A stretch of DNA of 22,166 nt, taken from NCBI GenBank assembly GCA_946479905.1, contig CAMLIA010000051.1:1-22166 (forward strand). The letters run 5' to 3'. This DNA is from an uncultured Frankiales bacterium (GTDB lineage: Bacteria; Actinomycetota; Actinomycetes; Mycobacteriales; SCTD01). The position numbers and the translations under genes are program-made. A model generated the notes under the pieces. It saw only the letters and a program-made list of their open reading frames with translations, was not told the origin of the DNA and made no database searches. This document shows, one piece after another, positions 1 to 9,940 of this stretch (positions are counted from its first letter, which is position 1; every line of letters starts with the position of its first letter).

Positions 1-262
1 CGCCGCCACCGACGCCGGCTGGTACCCGCACCAGAACCAGGTCGGCCAGACCGGCCGCACCGTGTCGCCGCAGCTCTACATCGCGGCGGGCATCTCCGGC
101 GCCATCCAGCACCGCGCCGGCATGCAGACCTCGAAGACCATCGTGGCCATCAACAAGGACCCCGAGGCCCCGATCTTCGAGCTGGCCGACTTCGGCCTCG
201 TCGGCGACCTCAACACGGTCGTCCCCGCGCTGACCGAAGAGGTCCACAAGCGCAAGGGCTGA
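1..262 (+). CDS. etfA: Electron transfer flavoprotein alpha subunit, C-terminal part (5' end outside window)
   Basis: The frame is open from base 2 and encodes the last 86 residues. EtfA binds FAD and, with EtfB, passes electrons from acyl-CoA and related dehydrogenases to the respiratory chain in the cytoplasm. The visible part is the FAD-binding domain II. It contains the VGQTGR segment, then [16 protein letters not shown] (the SGAIQH signature), then [11 protein letters not shown] and the final GD(L/V) helix region. These are the usual closing motifs of the family, and the stop TGA falls where EtfA normally ends. The N-terminal two thirds lie upstream of the window. etfB normally sits next to etfA, but this cannot be checked here. 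The gene is followed directly by a strong hairpin, so it is the last gene of its operon. Confidence 0.95.
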   Translation, partial: AATDAGWYPHQNQVGQTGRTVSPQLYIAAGISGAIQHRAGMQTSKTIVAINKDPEAPIFELADFGLVGDLNTVVPALTEEVHKRKG

Positions 263-267
263 GAGCA

Positions 268-317
268 GTACGACGGAAGCGGGTCACCTCGACGGAGGTG
301 GCCCGCTTCCGTCGTAC
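268..317. terminator. Bidirectional hairpin terminator between convergent etfA and SDR gene
   Basis: A perfect 16-bp inverted repeat (gtacgacggaagcggg at 268-283 with its complement at 302-317) is followed by one G-U pair (284/301) and a further 6 bp (285-290 with 295-300) around a GACG tetraloop at 291-294. It lies 5 bases after the etfA stop and 6 bases before the stop of the convergent gene. There is no T tract on either side, as is common for actinobacterial terminators. The symmetry suits termination from both sides. Confidence 0.85.
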
Positions 318-323
318 CGGAGC

Positions 324-1226
324 TCAGAAGGCGTAGACGACCTTGGTGAGCTCCTCGCTGATGTCCCACAGGGTGCGGGCGTCCTCGGTGCTGCGGGACA
401 GCGGGGTGCGCCAGGTGGGCACGGGGTGGCCGCGCAGGCTCATGAAGTGCGGGCCGTAGTAGGAGTCGCCGAGCACGTCGGGCATCGTCGCCGCGTACAG
501 CTGCGGCCACGCGCCCTGGCTGTCGGACTGCGCCAGCACCTTGTTGCCGAGCCGCATGAGCAGCTGGAACGCCGCCTGGCCCTGGCCCTCCTGCAGGTGG
601 GTCGCCGCGTAGCCGGGGTGCGCCGCCGCCGACAGGACCCGACCGCCGGCGCGGCGCTGCAGCTCGGAGGTGAAAAGCAGGTTCGCCAGCTTGGACATGC
701 CGTAGCGGCGCCAGCGGTCGTAGCGCTTCTCGGCCTGCAGGTCGTCGAAGTGCAGCCGGCCGATCACGTGCGCCCCGCTGGAGACCGTGACGACCCGCGG
801 CTCGTCGGCGGCCAGCAGCAAGGGCAGCACCCGGCCGGTCAGCGCGAAGTGGCCGAGGTGGTTCGTGCCGAACTGGACCTCGAAGCCGTCCTTCGTCCGG
901 CCCTCCGGCACAGCCATCACGCCGGCGTTGTTGACGAGCAGGTCCAGGTGCGGCACCCGGCCGGCGACGTCCTCCGCGGCGCGCTGCACCGAGTCGAGCG
1001 ACGCGAGGTCCATGGCGACGAGCTCGACCGAACCGCCGGGCACCTCCTCGCGCACCAGCCCGAGCGCGGTCTCCGCCTTCGCCGGGTTGCGGCAGGCCAT
1101 GAGCACCCGCGCGCCCCTGCGGGCGAGCTCGAGGGTGGTGTGGAAGCCGAGACCGGAGTTGGCGCCGGTCACCAGCGCGATGCGCCCGGTCTGGTCGGGG
1201 ATGTCGGCAGGGGTCCAGCGCGTCAT
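324..1226 (-). CDS. Short-chain dehydrogenase/reductase, retinol-dehydrogenase-like
   Basis: A 300-residue NAD(P)-dependent oxidoreductase of the classical SDR type, presumably cytoplasmic. The Rossmann nucleotide motif TGANSGLG is at residues 20-27. RNPAKAE at 46-52 follows strand 2 and its Arg favours NADP(H). NNAG is at 99-102, an Asn at 122, Ser149/150 in VTVSSGAH, and the catalytic Tyr175-x3-Lys179 in YGMSK. The C-terminal part, with [12 protein letters not shown], resembles the retinol dehydrogenase/protochlorophyllide-reductase-like branch, many of whose bacterial members have no known substrate. I chose ATG at 1226 because the homology begins just after it; the open frame runs further upstream without SDR similarity. 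It is convergent with etfA and divergent from the PaaK-like gene. Substrate unknown. Confidence 0.9.
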   Translation of the reverse strand: MTRWTPADIPDQTGRIALVTGANSGLGFHTTLELARRGARVLMACRNPAKAETALGLVREEVPGGSVELVAMDLASLDSVQRAAEDVAGRVPHLDLLVNNAGVMAVPEGRTKDGFEVQFGTNHLGHFALTGRVLPLLLAADEPRVVTVSSGAHVIGRLHFDDLQAEKRYDRWRRYGMSKLANLLFTSELQRRAGGRVLSAAAHPGYAATHLQEGQGQAAFQLLMRLGNKVLAQSDSQGAWPQLYAATMPDVLGDSYYGPHFMSLRGHPVPTWRTPLSRSTEDARTLWDISEELTKVVYAF

Positions 1227-1265
1227 GACAGAAGCCTCGCAGATCGCCTCCCTAGACTCCCGACC
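1227..1265. promoter_or_regulatory. Divergent promoter region, SDR gene and PaaK-like gene
   Basis: Only 39 bases separate the two start codons. On the plus strand TAGACT (1253-1258) is a good actinobacterial -10 box ending 7 bases before ATG 1266, which predicts a leaderless transcript. On the minus strand GAGGCT (1238-1233) ends 6 bases before ATG 1226 and is a weaker candidate in the same position. No Shine-Dalgarno sequence is visible for the plus gene. Confidence 0.55.
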
Positions 1266-2648
1266 ATGTCTTGGGACAAGCGCTCGGCCGCCCAGCAGGC
1301 CAAGGACCAGCAGGCCGCGCTGCGGGCGCAGCTCGTCGACGTGGTCGGGCCGTTCTCCCCGTTCTGGCGCGACCGGCTGAAGGCGACGGGGACCACGGCG
1401 GCGAAGGCTGCCGCCGACCTCACGAAGCTGGCGCCGGTCGGCGAGCGAGACGTCTGCCCGGACGGTGACCCGCGTGGGGCCGCCGCGCTCGTGGTGCAGG
1501 CAGGCGAGTCGGGCTGGGCGCTGCACGCGGAGGGCCCACGGCTGCGCAAGGCCCTCGCCGCGCGCCTCGCGCGGCCGTCGTCGTACCAGGCGACGGTGGA
1601 GAGCGACACGCGACCGACGTCGTTCGTGTTCGCCGGCCTCGGGCTGCGCTTCCCGGTCGCCTCGACGCGGCACGACCTGGACGTGGTGGCCCGCGCCGGC
1701 GCCCGGCTCTGGCAGGTGCTCGGCCTCACCCGCGACGACGTGCTGGTGGCCGCCATGGCGGTCGAGTCCAGCGCGCCGTTCCAGGGCCTGCAGCTCGCGG
1801 CGCTGGGTGCGGGCGCGCCGGCGCTGTTCCCGGGAGACGACCCGGACGAGGTGGCGGCCTCGCTGCGCCTGGTGCCCGCGTCGGTGCTGGCGCTGCACAC
1901 CGACACGGCCGAGGAGCTGCTCGACGACCTCGACGAGGCCGGCGCCCCGCTCGAGGCGGTGCGGACCGTGCTGCTGGTGGGTGCTCCGTCCGACGCCGAG
2001 CGCGCCGCCGTCTCCGACGCGCTCGCGCGCGCCGGCATCCGCCCGCGGCTGCTCGCCGTCCACGTCCCGGAGGGCCACCGGCTGCTGTGGGGCGAGTGCG
2101 CGGAGGGCAGCGGGCTGCACACCTACCCCGACCTGGAGATCGTGCAGCTCGTCGACCCCGAGACCGGCGAGACCAACGACGGCACCGGTCCCGACGAGGT
2201 CGTCGTCACCCAGCTCGGCATGCGCGGCTCGGCGCTGCTCCGCTGGCGCACCGCTGACCTCGCCGACAGCCTGGACACGTCCCCCTGCAGCTGCGGTCGC
2301 ACGGTCCCGCGCCTGAAGGGGGTACGCCGGCACGCGCTCGTGCCCCTGCTGGCGCTCCGCTCCGGCCACCGCGGGGTCGACCTGCGCGGGCTGGCTGCCG
2401 CCCTCGACGGCCGGCCGGACCTCGCCGACTGGCGGATCGTCGTCGGGCCGTCACCGCGGCACGGGCACGACGAGGTGGTCGTCCACGTCGTACCCGCCCC
2501 TTCCGGCGATGCCGCCGACGTCGCTGTCGCCGTCGCGCGCGACGTCCGGGCCGCGGCCGGCCTGCTGCCCACCCAGGTCGTCGTGAGCGAGGACGGCGCG
2601 CTGCCGGACGGCGACCGGATCTCGCGCCGGGTGCACCAGCGCGCCTGA
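1266..2648 (+). CDS. Degenerate phenylacetate-CoA-ligase-like (adenylate-forming superfamily) protein
   Basis: A 460-residue protein. The C-terminal half resembles the PaaK branch of adenylate-forming enzymes: GLHTYPDLEI (283-292), VDPETGE (296-302), and RWRTADLADSL (326-336), equivalent to the RYRTxDL motif. It is followed by a CSCGR turn (341-345) and LKGV. The start (SPFWRDRLKATG, about 31-42) also fits the PaaK N-terminal helix. However, the Ser/Thr/Gly-rich ATP-binding loop expected in the first third is not visible, and the C-terminal catalytic lysine region reads GALPDGDRISRRV with no lysine. The protein may therefore be a non-catalytic homologue or use a different chemistry. It precedes the cysteine desulfurase gene by 16 bases, but that gene has its own -10 box. 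Physiological role unknown. Confidence 0.7.
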   Translation: MSWDKRSAAQQAKDQQAALRAQLVDVVGPFSPFWRDRLKATGTTAAKAAADLTKLAPVGERDVCPDGDPRGAAALVVQAGESGWALHAEGPRLRKALAARLARPSSYQATVESDTRPTSFVFAGLGLRFPVASTRHDLDVVARAGARLWQVLGLTRDDVLVAAMAVESSAPFQGLQLAALGAGAPALFPGDDPDEVAASLRLVPASVLALHTDTAEELLDDLDEAGAPLEAVRTVLLVGAPSDAERAAVSDALARAGIRPRLLAVHVPEGHRLLWGECAEGSGLHTYPDLEIVQLVDPETGETNDGTGPDEVVVTQLGMRGSALLRWRTADLADSLDTSPCSCGRTVPRLKGVRRHALVPLLALRSGHRGVDLRGLAAALDGRPDLADWRIVVGPSPRHGHDEVVVHVVPAPSGDAADVAVAVARDVRAAAGLLPTQVVVSEDGALPDGDRISRRVHQRA

Positions 2649-2652
2649 CGGC

Positions 2653-2658
2653 TAGGCT
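2653..2658 (+). promoter_or_regulatory. -10 box of the cysteine desulfurase-mnmA operon
   Basis: TAGGCT lies 6 bases upstream of the GTG start at 2665, placing the predicted transcription start at or next to the start codon (leaderless). It lies in the 16-base gap after the PaaK-like stop, so its -35 region would fall inside that coding sequence. No Shine-Dalgarno sequence precedes the GTG, which supports this reading. Confidence 0.5.
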
Positions 2659-2664
2659 CGCGGG

Positions 2665-3801
2665 GTGGCCTACCTCGACCATGCGGCCTCGACGCCCATG
2701 CTCCCCGAGGCTGTCGACGCTGTCTCGGAGGCGATGCGCGAGGTCGGCAACGCGAGTTCGCTGCACGCCACCGGCCGCCGCGCGCGGCGCGTCGTCGAGG
2801 AGTCGCGGGAGGCGCTGGCCTTCGCCCTGGGGGCCCGCCCGTCCGAGGTCGTCTTCACGGCGGGCGGCACGGAGAGCGACAACCTCGCGGTCAAGGGCAT
2901 CTACTGGGCGCGCCGGAGCGCCGGCCGCAACCGCATCCTCGCCTCGGCCGTCGAGCACCACGCGGTGCTGGACGCCGTCGAGTGGCTGGTCGCCCACGAG
3001 GGCGCCGCGGTGACGTGGCTGCCGGTGGACGACCTCGGTCGGGTCGACCCGGCCGCCCTCGAGGACGAGCTCGACGACGACGTCGCGCTCGTCAGCGTGA
3101 TGTGGGCCAACAACGAGGTCGGCACCGTCCAGCGGGTCCGGCAGCTCGCCGACCTCGCGCGCGAGGCGGGGGTGCCGTTCCACACCGACGCCGTCCAGGC
3201 GGTCGGGCAGCTGCCCATCGACTTCGCCGCCTCCGGAGCCGACGCCCTCACGCTGTCGGGTCACAAGCTCGGCGGGCCGCTCGGCACCGGTGCGCTGCTG
3301 CTGGGCCGTGACGTCACCTGCCTGCCGCTGCTGCACGGCGGCGGCCAGGAGCGCGACGTGCGCTCCGGGACGCCGGACACCCCTGCGGTGCGGGGCCTCG
3401 CCGTGGCGGCCTCGCTCGCTGTCGAGCGCCAGCCGGAGACGGCGGCGCGGCTCACGGCACTGCGCGACGACCTGGTGCGACGCGTCCAGCAGGCGGTGCC
3501 CGACGCCGTCCACAACGGCGACCCCGTCGACCGCCTGCCCGGCAACGCCCACTTCTCGTTCCCGGGCTGCGAGGGCGACTCGCTGCTGCTCCTGCTCGAC
3601 GCGCGCGGCGTCGAGGTGTCCACCGGCTCGGCCTGCTCCAGCGGCGTGGCCCGGCCGTCGCACGTGCTCGTCGCCATGGGCCGGGACGAGGGCGCTGCCC
3701 GCTCCTCGCTGCGCTTCTCCCTCGGCCACACCTCCACGGCGGCCGACGTCGACGCGCTCGTCGACGCGCTGCCGGCGGTCGTGGAGCGAGCCCGGCGATG
3801 A
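2665..3801 (+). CDS. Cysteine desulfurase (NifS/IscS family) dedicated to MnmA
   Basis: A 378-residue PLP enzyme that removes sulfur from cysteine as an enzyme persulfide. Family features are all present: DHAAST at the N-terminus, TAGGTESDN (65-73), the EHHA region with His99 stacking on PLP, ANNEVG (148-153), HTDAVQ with Asp175 and Gln178, PLP lysine Lys201 in SGHK, and the persulfide Cys324 in STGSACSSG. Length is normal for class I desulfurases. The GTG start is fixed by the -10 box and by the family N-terminus (YLDHAA). The stop overlaps the mnmA start by 4 bases, so the two are translationally coupled. By analogy with the Bacillus YrvO-MnmA pair, it probably feeds sulfur directly to MnmA. 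A contribution to other sulfur pathways is possible. Confidence 0.93.
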   Translation: MAYLDHAASTPMLPEAVDAVSEAMREVGNASSLHATGRRARRVVEESREALAFALGARPSEVVFTAGGTESDNLAVKGIYWARRSAGRNRILASAVEHHAVLDAVEWLVAHEGAAVTWLPVDDLGRVDPAALEDELDDDVALVSVMWANNEVGTVQRVRQLADLAREAGVPFHTDAVQAVGQLPIDFAASGADALTLSGHKLGGPLGTGALLLGRDVTCLPLLHGGGQERDVRSGTPDTPAVRGLAVAASLAVERQPETAARLTALRDDLVRRVQQAVPDAVHNGDPVDRLPGNAHFSFPGCEGDSLLLLLDARGVEVSTGSACSSGVARPSHVLVAMGRDEGAARSSLRFSLGHTSTAADVDALVDALPAVVERARR

Positions 3802-4850
3802 GGCTGCTCGCCGCGATGTCCGGCGGCGTGGACTCGGCTGTCGCTGCCGCGCTCGCGGTCGAGGCGGGGCACGACGTGACCGGAGTGCACCTGGCGCTGT
3901 CCCAGGCGCCCGCCGCACTCCGCTCCGGGTCGCGGGGCTGCTGCTCACGGGAGGACGCCCGCGACGCGGCGCGGGCCGCCGACGTGATCGGGATCCCCTT
4001 CTACGTCTGGGACCTCGCCGCGGAGTTCCAGGCCTCCGTCATCGACGACTTCGTGGCCGAGTACGCCGCCGGTCGCACTCCCAACCCGTGTGTGCGGTGC
4101 AACGAGAGGATCAAGTTCGCCGCGGTCCTCGACCGCGCCCTGCGGCTCGGCTTCGACGGGGTGGTCACGGGTCACCACGCCCGGCTCGCGGACGGGGTGC
4201 TGTCGCGGTCGGCCGACGCCGACAAGGACCAGAGCTACGTGCTCGCGGTCCTCACGCCGGCCCAGCTCGCGGCCACGGTGCTGCCCCTGGGACCGCTCAC
4301 GAAGGAACGGGTGCGCGAGATCGCCCGCGAGCGCGGCCTGGCCGTCGCCGACAAGCCGGACTCCCACGACATCTGCTTCATCGCCGACGGCGACACGACC
4401 GGGTTCCTGCGAGAGCAGCTCGGGGCGCAGCCGGGCCCGATCGTCGAGGACGGGGTCGTCGTGGGTGCGCACGAGGGTGCCTACGGGTACACGGTGGGCC
4501 AGCGCCGGGGCCTGGGGCTGACGGTGCCTGCGGCCGACGGCCGGCCCCGGTACGTCCTGTCGGTCGAGCCCGTCTCGCGAACCGTCACGGTCGGCCCCGC
4601 CGCGGCCCTGGACGTGTCGACGGTCACCACCGGCGTACCCGTCTGGTCCTCGCCGCGCCCGCTGCCGCTGGCCTGCTCGGTGCAGCTGCGCGCCCACGGG
4701 ATGGTCCACGAGTGCACCGCGACCGGCTCGGGTGACGGCTGGGACCTGCGGTTGGACACCCCCGCGCGCGGGGTCGCCGCGGGCCAGACCGCCGTCCTCT
4801 ACGACGGCGACACCGTGCTGGGCTCGGCCACCATCACCGCCACGGCCTGA
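3798..4850 (+). CDS. mnmA: tRNA-specific 2-thiouridylase
   Basis: A 350-residue enzyme that adenylates and thiolates U34 of tRNA-Lys, -Glu and -Gln, using persulfide sulfur from the desulfurase encoded just upstream. The PP-loop ATP motif SGGVDS is at residues 8-13, and the TPNPCVRCN segment carries Cys101, the first catalytic cysteine. KDQSYVL follows at 143-149. The second catalytic cysteine is Cys193 in SHDICFI, then [11 protein letters not shown] marks the central domain. The C-terminal beta-barrel completes the normal length. The extra vicinal CCS at 48-50 is part of a Cys-containing insert after strand 2. The start ATG overlaps the desulfurase stop (ATGA). It is convergent with the DUF559 gene, with a palindromic repeat between them. 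Confidence 0.95.
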   Translation: MRLLAAMSGGVDSAVAAALAVEAGHDVTGVHLALSQAPAALRSGSRGCCSREDARDAARAADVIGIPFYVWDLAAEFQASVIDDFVAEYAAGRTPNPCVRCNERIKFAAVLDRALRLGFDGVVTGHHARLADGVLSRSADADKDQSYVLAVLTPAQLAATVLPLGPLTKERVREIARERGLAVADKPDSHDICFIADGDTTGFLREQLGAQPGPIVEDGVVVGAHEGAYGYTVGQRRGLGLTVPAADGRPRYVLSVEPVSRTVTVGPAAALDVSTVTTGVPVWSSPRPLPLACSVQLRAHGMVHECTATGSGDGWDLRLDTPARGVAAGQTAVLYDGDTVLGSATITATA

Positions 4851-4852
4851 CC

Positions 4853-4948
4853 TCGGGCGGCGCCGAAGCAGCAGACATGCCGGTCGCGCTCGCGTGTCGT
4901 GCGGACCCGGCCCCCGGGGTACCGCCTCTCTGCTGCTTTCGCGCCCGA
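4853..4948. repeat. Palindromic repeat, copy A (left of the DUF559 gene)
   Basis: A 96-bp imperfect inverted repeat filling the gap between the stops of mnmA and the DUF559 gene. The core arms aagcagcaga (4866-4875) and tctgctgctt (4929-4938) are a perfect 10-bp match, and outer arms tcgggcg (4853-4859) and cgcccga (4942-4948) also match. Bases 4919-4938 match 18 of 20 bases of copy B at 6047-6066, and both copies share aagcagcagaca in the left arm. At this convergent position it could also act as a terminator. Confidence 0.7.
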
Positions 4949-4951
4949 TCC

Positions 4952-5917
4952 CTAGGCGGCGATCGGCAGCAGGCTGTCCTGCACGCACGCCAGCACGTAG
5001 CCCGCGCTGCGTCGCACCTCGTCCCACGTGAACCGGAGGACCCGCCACCCTGCCCGCGCCATGCCGTTGTCGCGCTCGCGGTCGCTGTTGCGGGCGTCCT
5101 CGGGATCGTGCCAGCGCCTGCCGTCGCACTCGATGACAAGGCGCTCCCGGTGGAAGCAGAAGTCCACCCGGCCCACGGTCCTGCGGCCGTCCCGGCTCGT
5201 GATGTGCACCTGACTGCTGGGCCAGATCCCGTTGCTGTTCAGCAGGAAGCGGAGGAGGCTCTCGAGCACCGAGCCGGACTGCGGGTCCACCAGGGTCAGC
5301 AGCCGACGCATCTTCTTCACGCCCGGGACGCCGCCGCGGTTCGCGACAGCCGCCGAGAGCTCCTCGACCGTGAGCAGCCCACGACGCAGCGCGCTGTCCG
5401 CGATCACCACCGCCTCCTGCATGGGTCGCGCGACGCAGCAGTCGAGGACGGTCTCCAGCGCGGGTGTGACTCCCAGCGGCTCGAGTCCTCCCGCAGCGAC
5501 CTCTGCCCGGCTCGTCGCCTCGCTGGAGCGGAGGTCCACTCCCTCGAGTGGCGTACGGCTCTGACTGCGAGGGGCGCGGACCTCGACCAGCTTCGGCTCG
5601 ACGAGCATGTCCATCTGCCAGAGGACGGCGGCGGTCCGCCGGTCCGCGACGACGTCCGGCCGCATCGCGTGCAGCGTGCTGCGCACCTGGGCGAGGTACC
5701 CGGGATCGACAGCGCCGTCGGCGAGCAGGTGCCGGCCGCGAGCAGGCAGGGGAGCCAGACCGTAGGCGCCGCGGCTGAAGCGGATCAGCAGCCCCTCGCG
5801 GACGCACCGGGCGATGAGGGTCGTCCCGAGGCCGGCCTCCTCGAGGTGCGCCCGACGAGCCTGTCCCTGCCGCGCCGGGCTGCAGGCCACGGCGAGGCGG
5901 GCGGCCACGGTCTCCAT
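4952..5917 (-). CDS. AbiEi-like winged-helix + DUF559 (Vsr/PD-(D/E)XK-like) protein
   Basis: A 321-residue protein with two recognisable parts. Residues about 5-65 look like the AbiEi-type antitoxin winged helix: a short helix-turn-helix with LGTTLIARCVREGLL, then RGAYGL as the wing. The middle (90-190) resembles the AbiEi-associated region. Residues about 215-315 match DUF559, a Vsr-endonuclease-like fold, with Glu219 (VLESLLR), Asp252 (GRVDFCF), Glu263 and Asp265 (IECDGRRWH), and a downstream Arg/Asp segment followed by the WRVLRFTWDEV closing motif. The acidic residues expected for metal-dependent nuclease chemistry are therefore retained. Such proteins are frequent as paralogues in Nocardioides-type genomes and are usually labelled antitoxin or endonuclease-like without experimental proof. 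No toxin partner is adjacent. The gene is bracketed by repeat copies A and B, which suggests acquisition as a unit. Confidence 0.75.
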   Translation of the reverse strand: METVAARLAVACSPARQGQARRAHLEEAGLGTTLIARCVREGLLIRFSRGAYGLAPLPARGRHLLADGAVDPGYLAQVRSTLHAMRPDVVADRRTAAVLWQMDMLVEPKLVEVRAPRSQSRTPLEGVDLRSSEATSRAEVAAGGLEPLGVTPALETVLDCCVARPMQEAVVIADSALRRGLLTVEELSAAVANRGGVPGVKKMRRLLTLVDPQSGSVLESLLRFLLNSNGIWPSSQVHITSRDGRRTVGRVDFCFHRERLVIECDGRRWHDPEDARNSDRERDNGMARAGWRVLRFTWDEVRRSAGYVLACVQDSLLPIAA

Positions 5918-5919
5918 GA

Positions 5920-5937
5920 GCCGACCAGCCTGCCGCC
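5920..5937 (-). promoter_or_regulatory. 18-base element shared with the ACT gene leader
   Basis: The sequence gccgaccagcctgccgcc (plus-strand reading) lies 2 bases upstream of the start codon of the DUF559 gene. An identical 18-base string lies immediately upstream of the ACT-domain gene start at 13730-13747. On the coding strand it contains CAGGCT, which could be a weak -10 box. It may be a shared promoter or leader; chance is not excluded in GC-rich DNA. Confidence 0.4.
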
Positions 5938-5977
5938 CCGAGACCCCGGGCGACCGGTGCGGGCGCGTTCTGTGGAC

Positions 5978-6073
5978 GGCGCGAAAGCAGCAGACACGAG
6001 GCTGGTACGCCGATGGCGGGCGCTTCCGTGCGGGCGGGCCCAGGGCGTACCGCGTCTCCGCTGCTTCTGTGCC
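5978..6073. repeat. Palindromic repeat, copy B (right of the DUF559 gene)
   Basis: A 96-bp imperfect inverted repeat between the divergent starts of the DUF559 gene and the 61-residue gene. Outer arms aagcagcaga (5985-5994) and tccgctgctt (6057-6066) pair at 9 of 10 positions. Inner arms ggtacgcc (6004-6011) and ggcgtacc (6044-6051) match perfectly, and ggc/gcc closes the ends. It is related to copy A in both arms and in length. Because it sits upstream of both genes it cannot be their terminator. The 175-base intergenic region holds nothing else that I recognise apart from promoter elements. Confidence 0.7.
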
Positions 6074-6080
6074 GCACCAC

Positions 6081-6086
6081 TAGGGT
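6081..6086 (+). promoter_or_regulatory. -10 box for the small protein-metE-like-ligA operon
   Basis: TAGGGT ends 6 bases before ATG 6093, giving a predicted leaderless transcript. The -35 position falls within the right arm of palindromic repeat B, so the repeat could affect this promoter. Confidence 0.5.
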
Positions 6087-6092
6087 GGGCGG

Positions 6093-6274
6093 ATGGCCGC
6101 TGATGACGTGCAGCTCACCGACCTCGAGGTCATCCAGCAGTTCAGCCTGGCGGTCCGGGGCGCGACCGCCCCGCGCGACCAGGTGATCGCGGCGCTGGAG
6201 GCGGACCTCAGCTACCTCAAGCGCCCGGCGCCCGCGAAGAAGAAGGCACCGGCGAAGAAGGCCGCCCGACGGGC

Positions 6275-6278
<4 letters not shown>
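6093..6278 (+). CDS. Small basic-tailed protein of unknown function
   Basis: A 61-residue protein. Residues 1-43 are acidic to neutral and probably helical, with LTDLEVIQQFSLAVRG and a predicted second helix (RDQVIAALEADLSYL). The last 17 residues form a Lys/Ala/Pro-rich tail (KRPAPAKKKAPAKKAARRA) resembling the histone-H1-like tails of actinobacterial DNA-binding proteins. I do not recognise a named family. The start is fixed by the -10 box 6 bases upstream, and the stop overlaps the next gene's GTG by 4 bases. It is therefore cotranscribed and coupled with the methionine synthase homologue and, through it, with ligA. A nucleic-acid-binding role is an inference from tail composition only. 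Confidence 0.75.

Positions 6279-9936
<3,658 letters not shown>

Positions 9937-9940
<4 letters not shown>

Noticed and set aside
1227..2369. Long minus-strand open frame extending the SDR gene upstream to 681 codons
   Set aside because: Only the part from ATG 1226 resembles an SDR; the extension is Arg/His/Gly-rich low-complexity translation antisense to the PaaK-like gene, an effect of high GC content.
4952..5917. A complete AbiE-type toxin-antitoxin pair
   Set aside because: Only the AbiEi-like/DUF559 protein is present; both neighbours are housekeeping genes and no AbiEii-type nucleotidyltransferase is seen.
5978..6073. Palindrome B as a terminator
   Set aside because: It lies upstream of both flanking genes, which diverge from it, so no transcript from them ends there.
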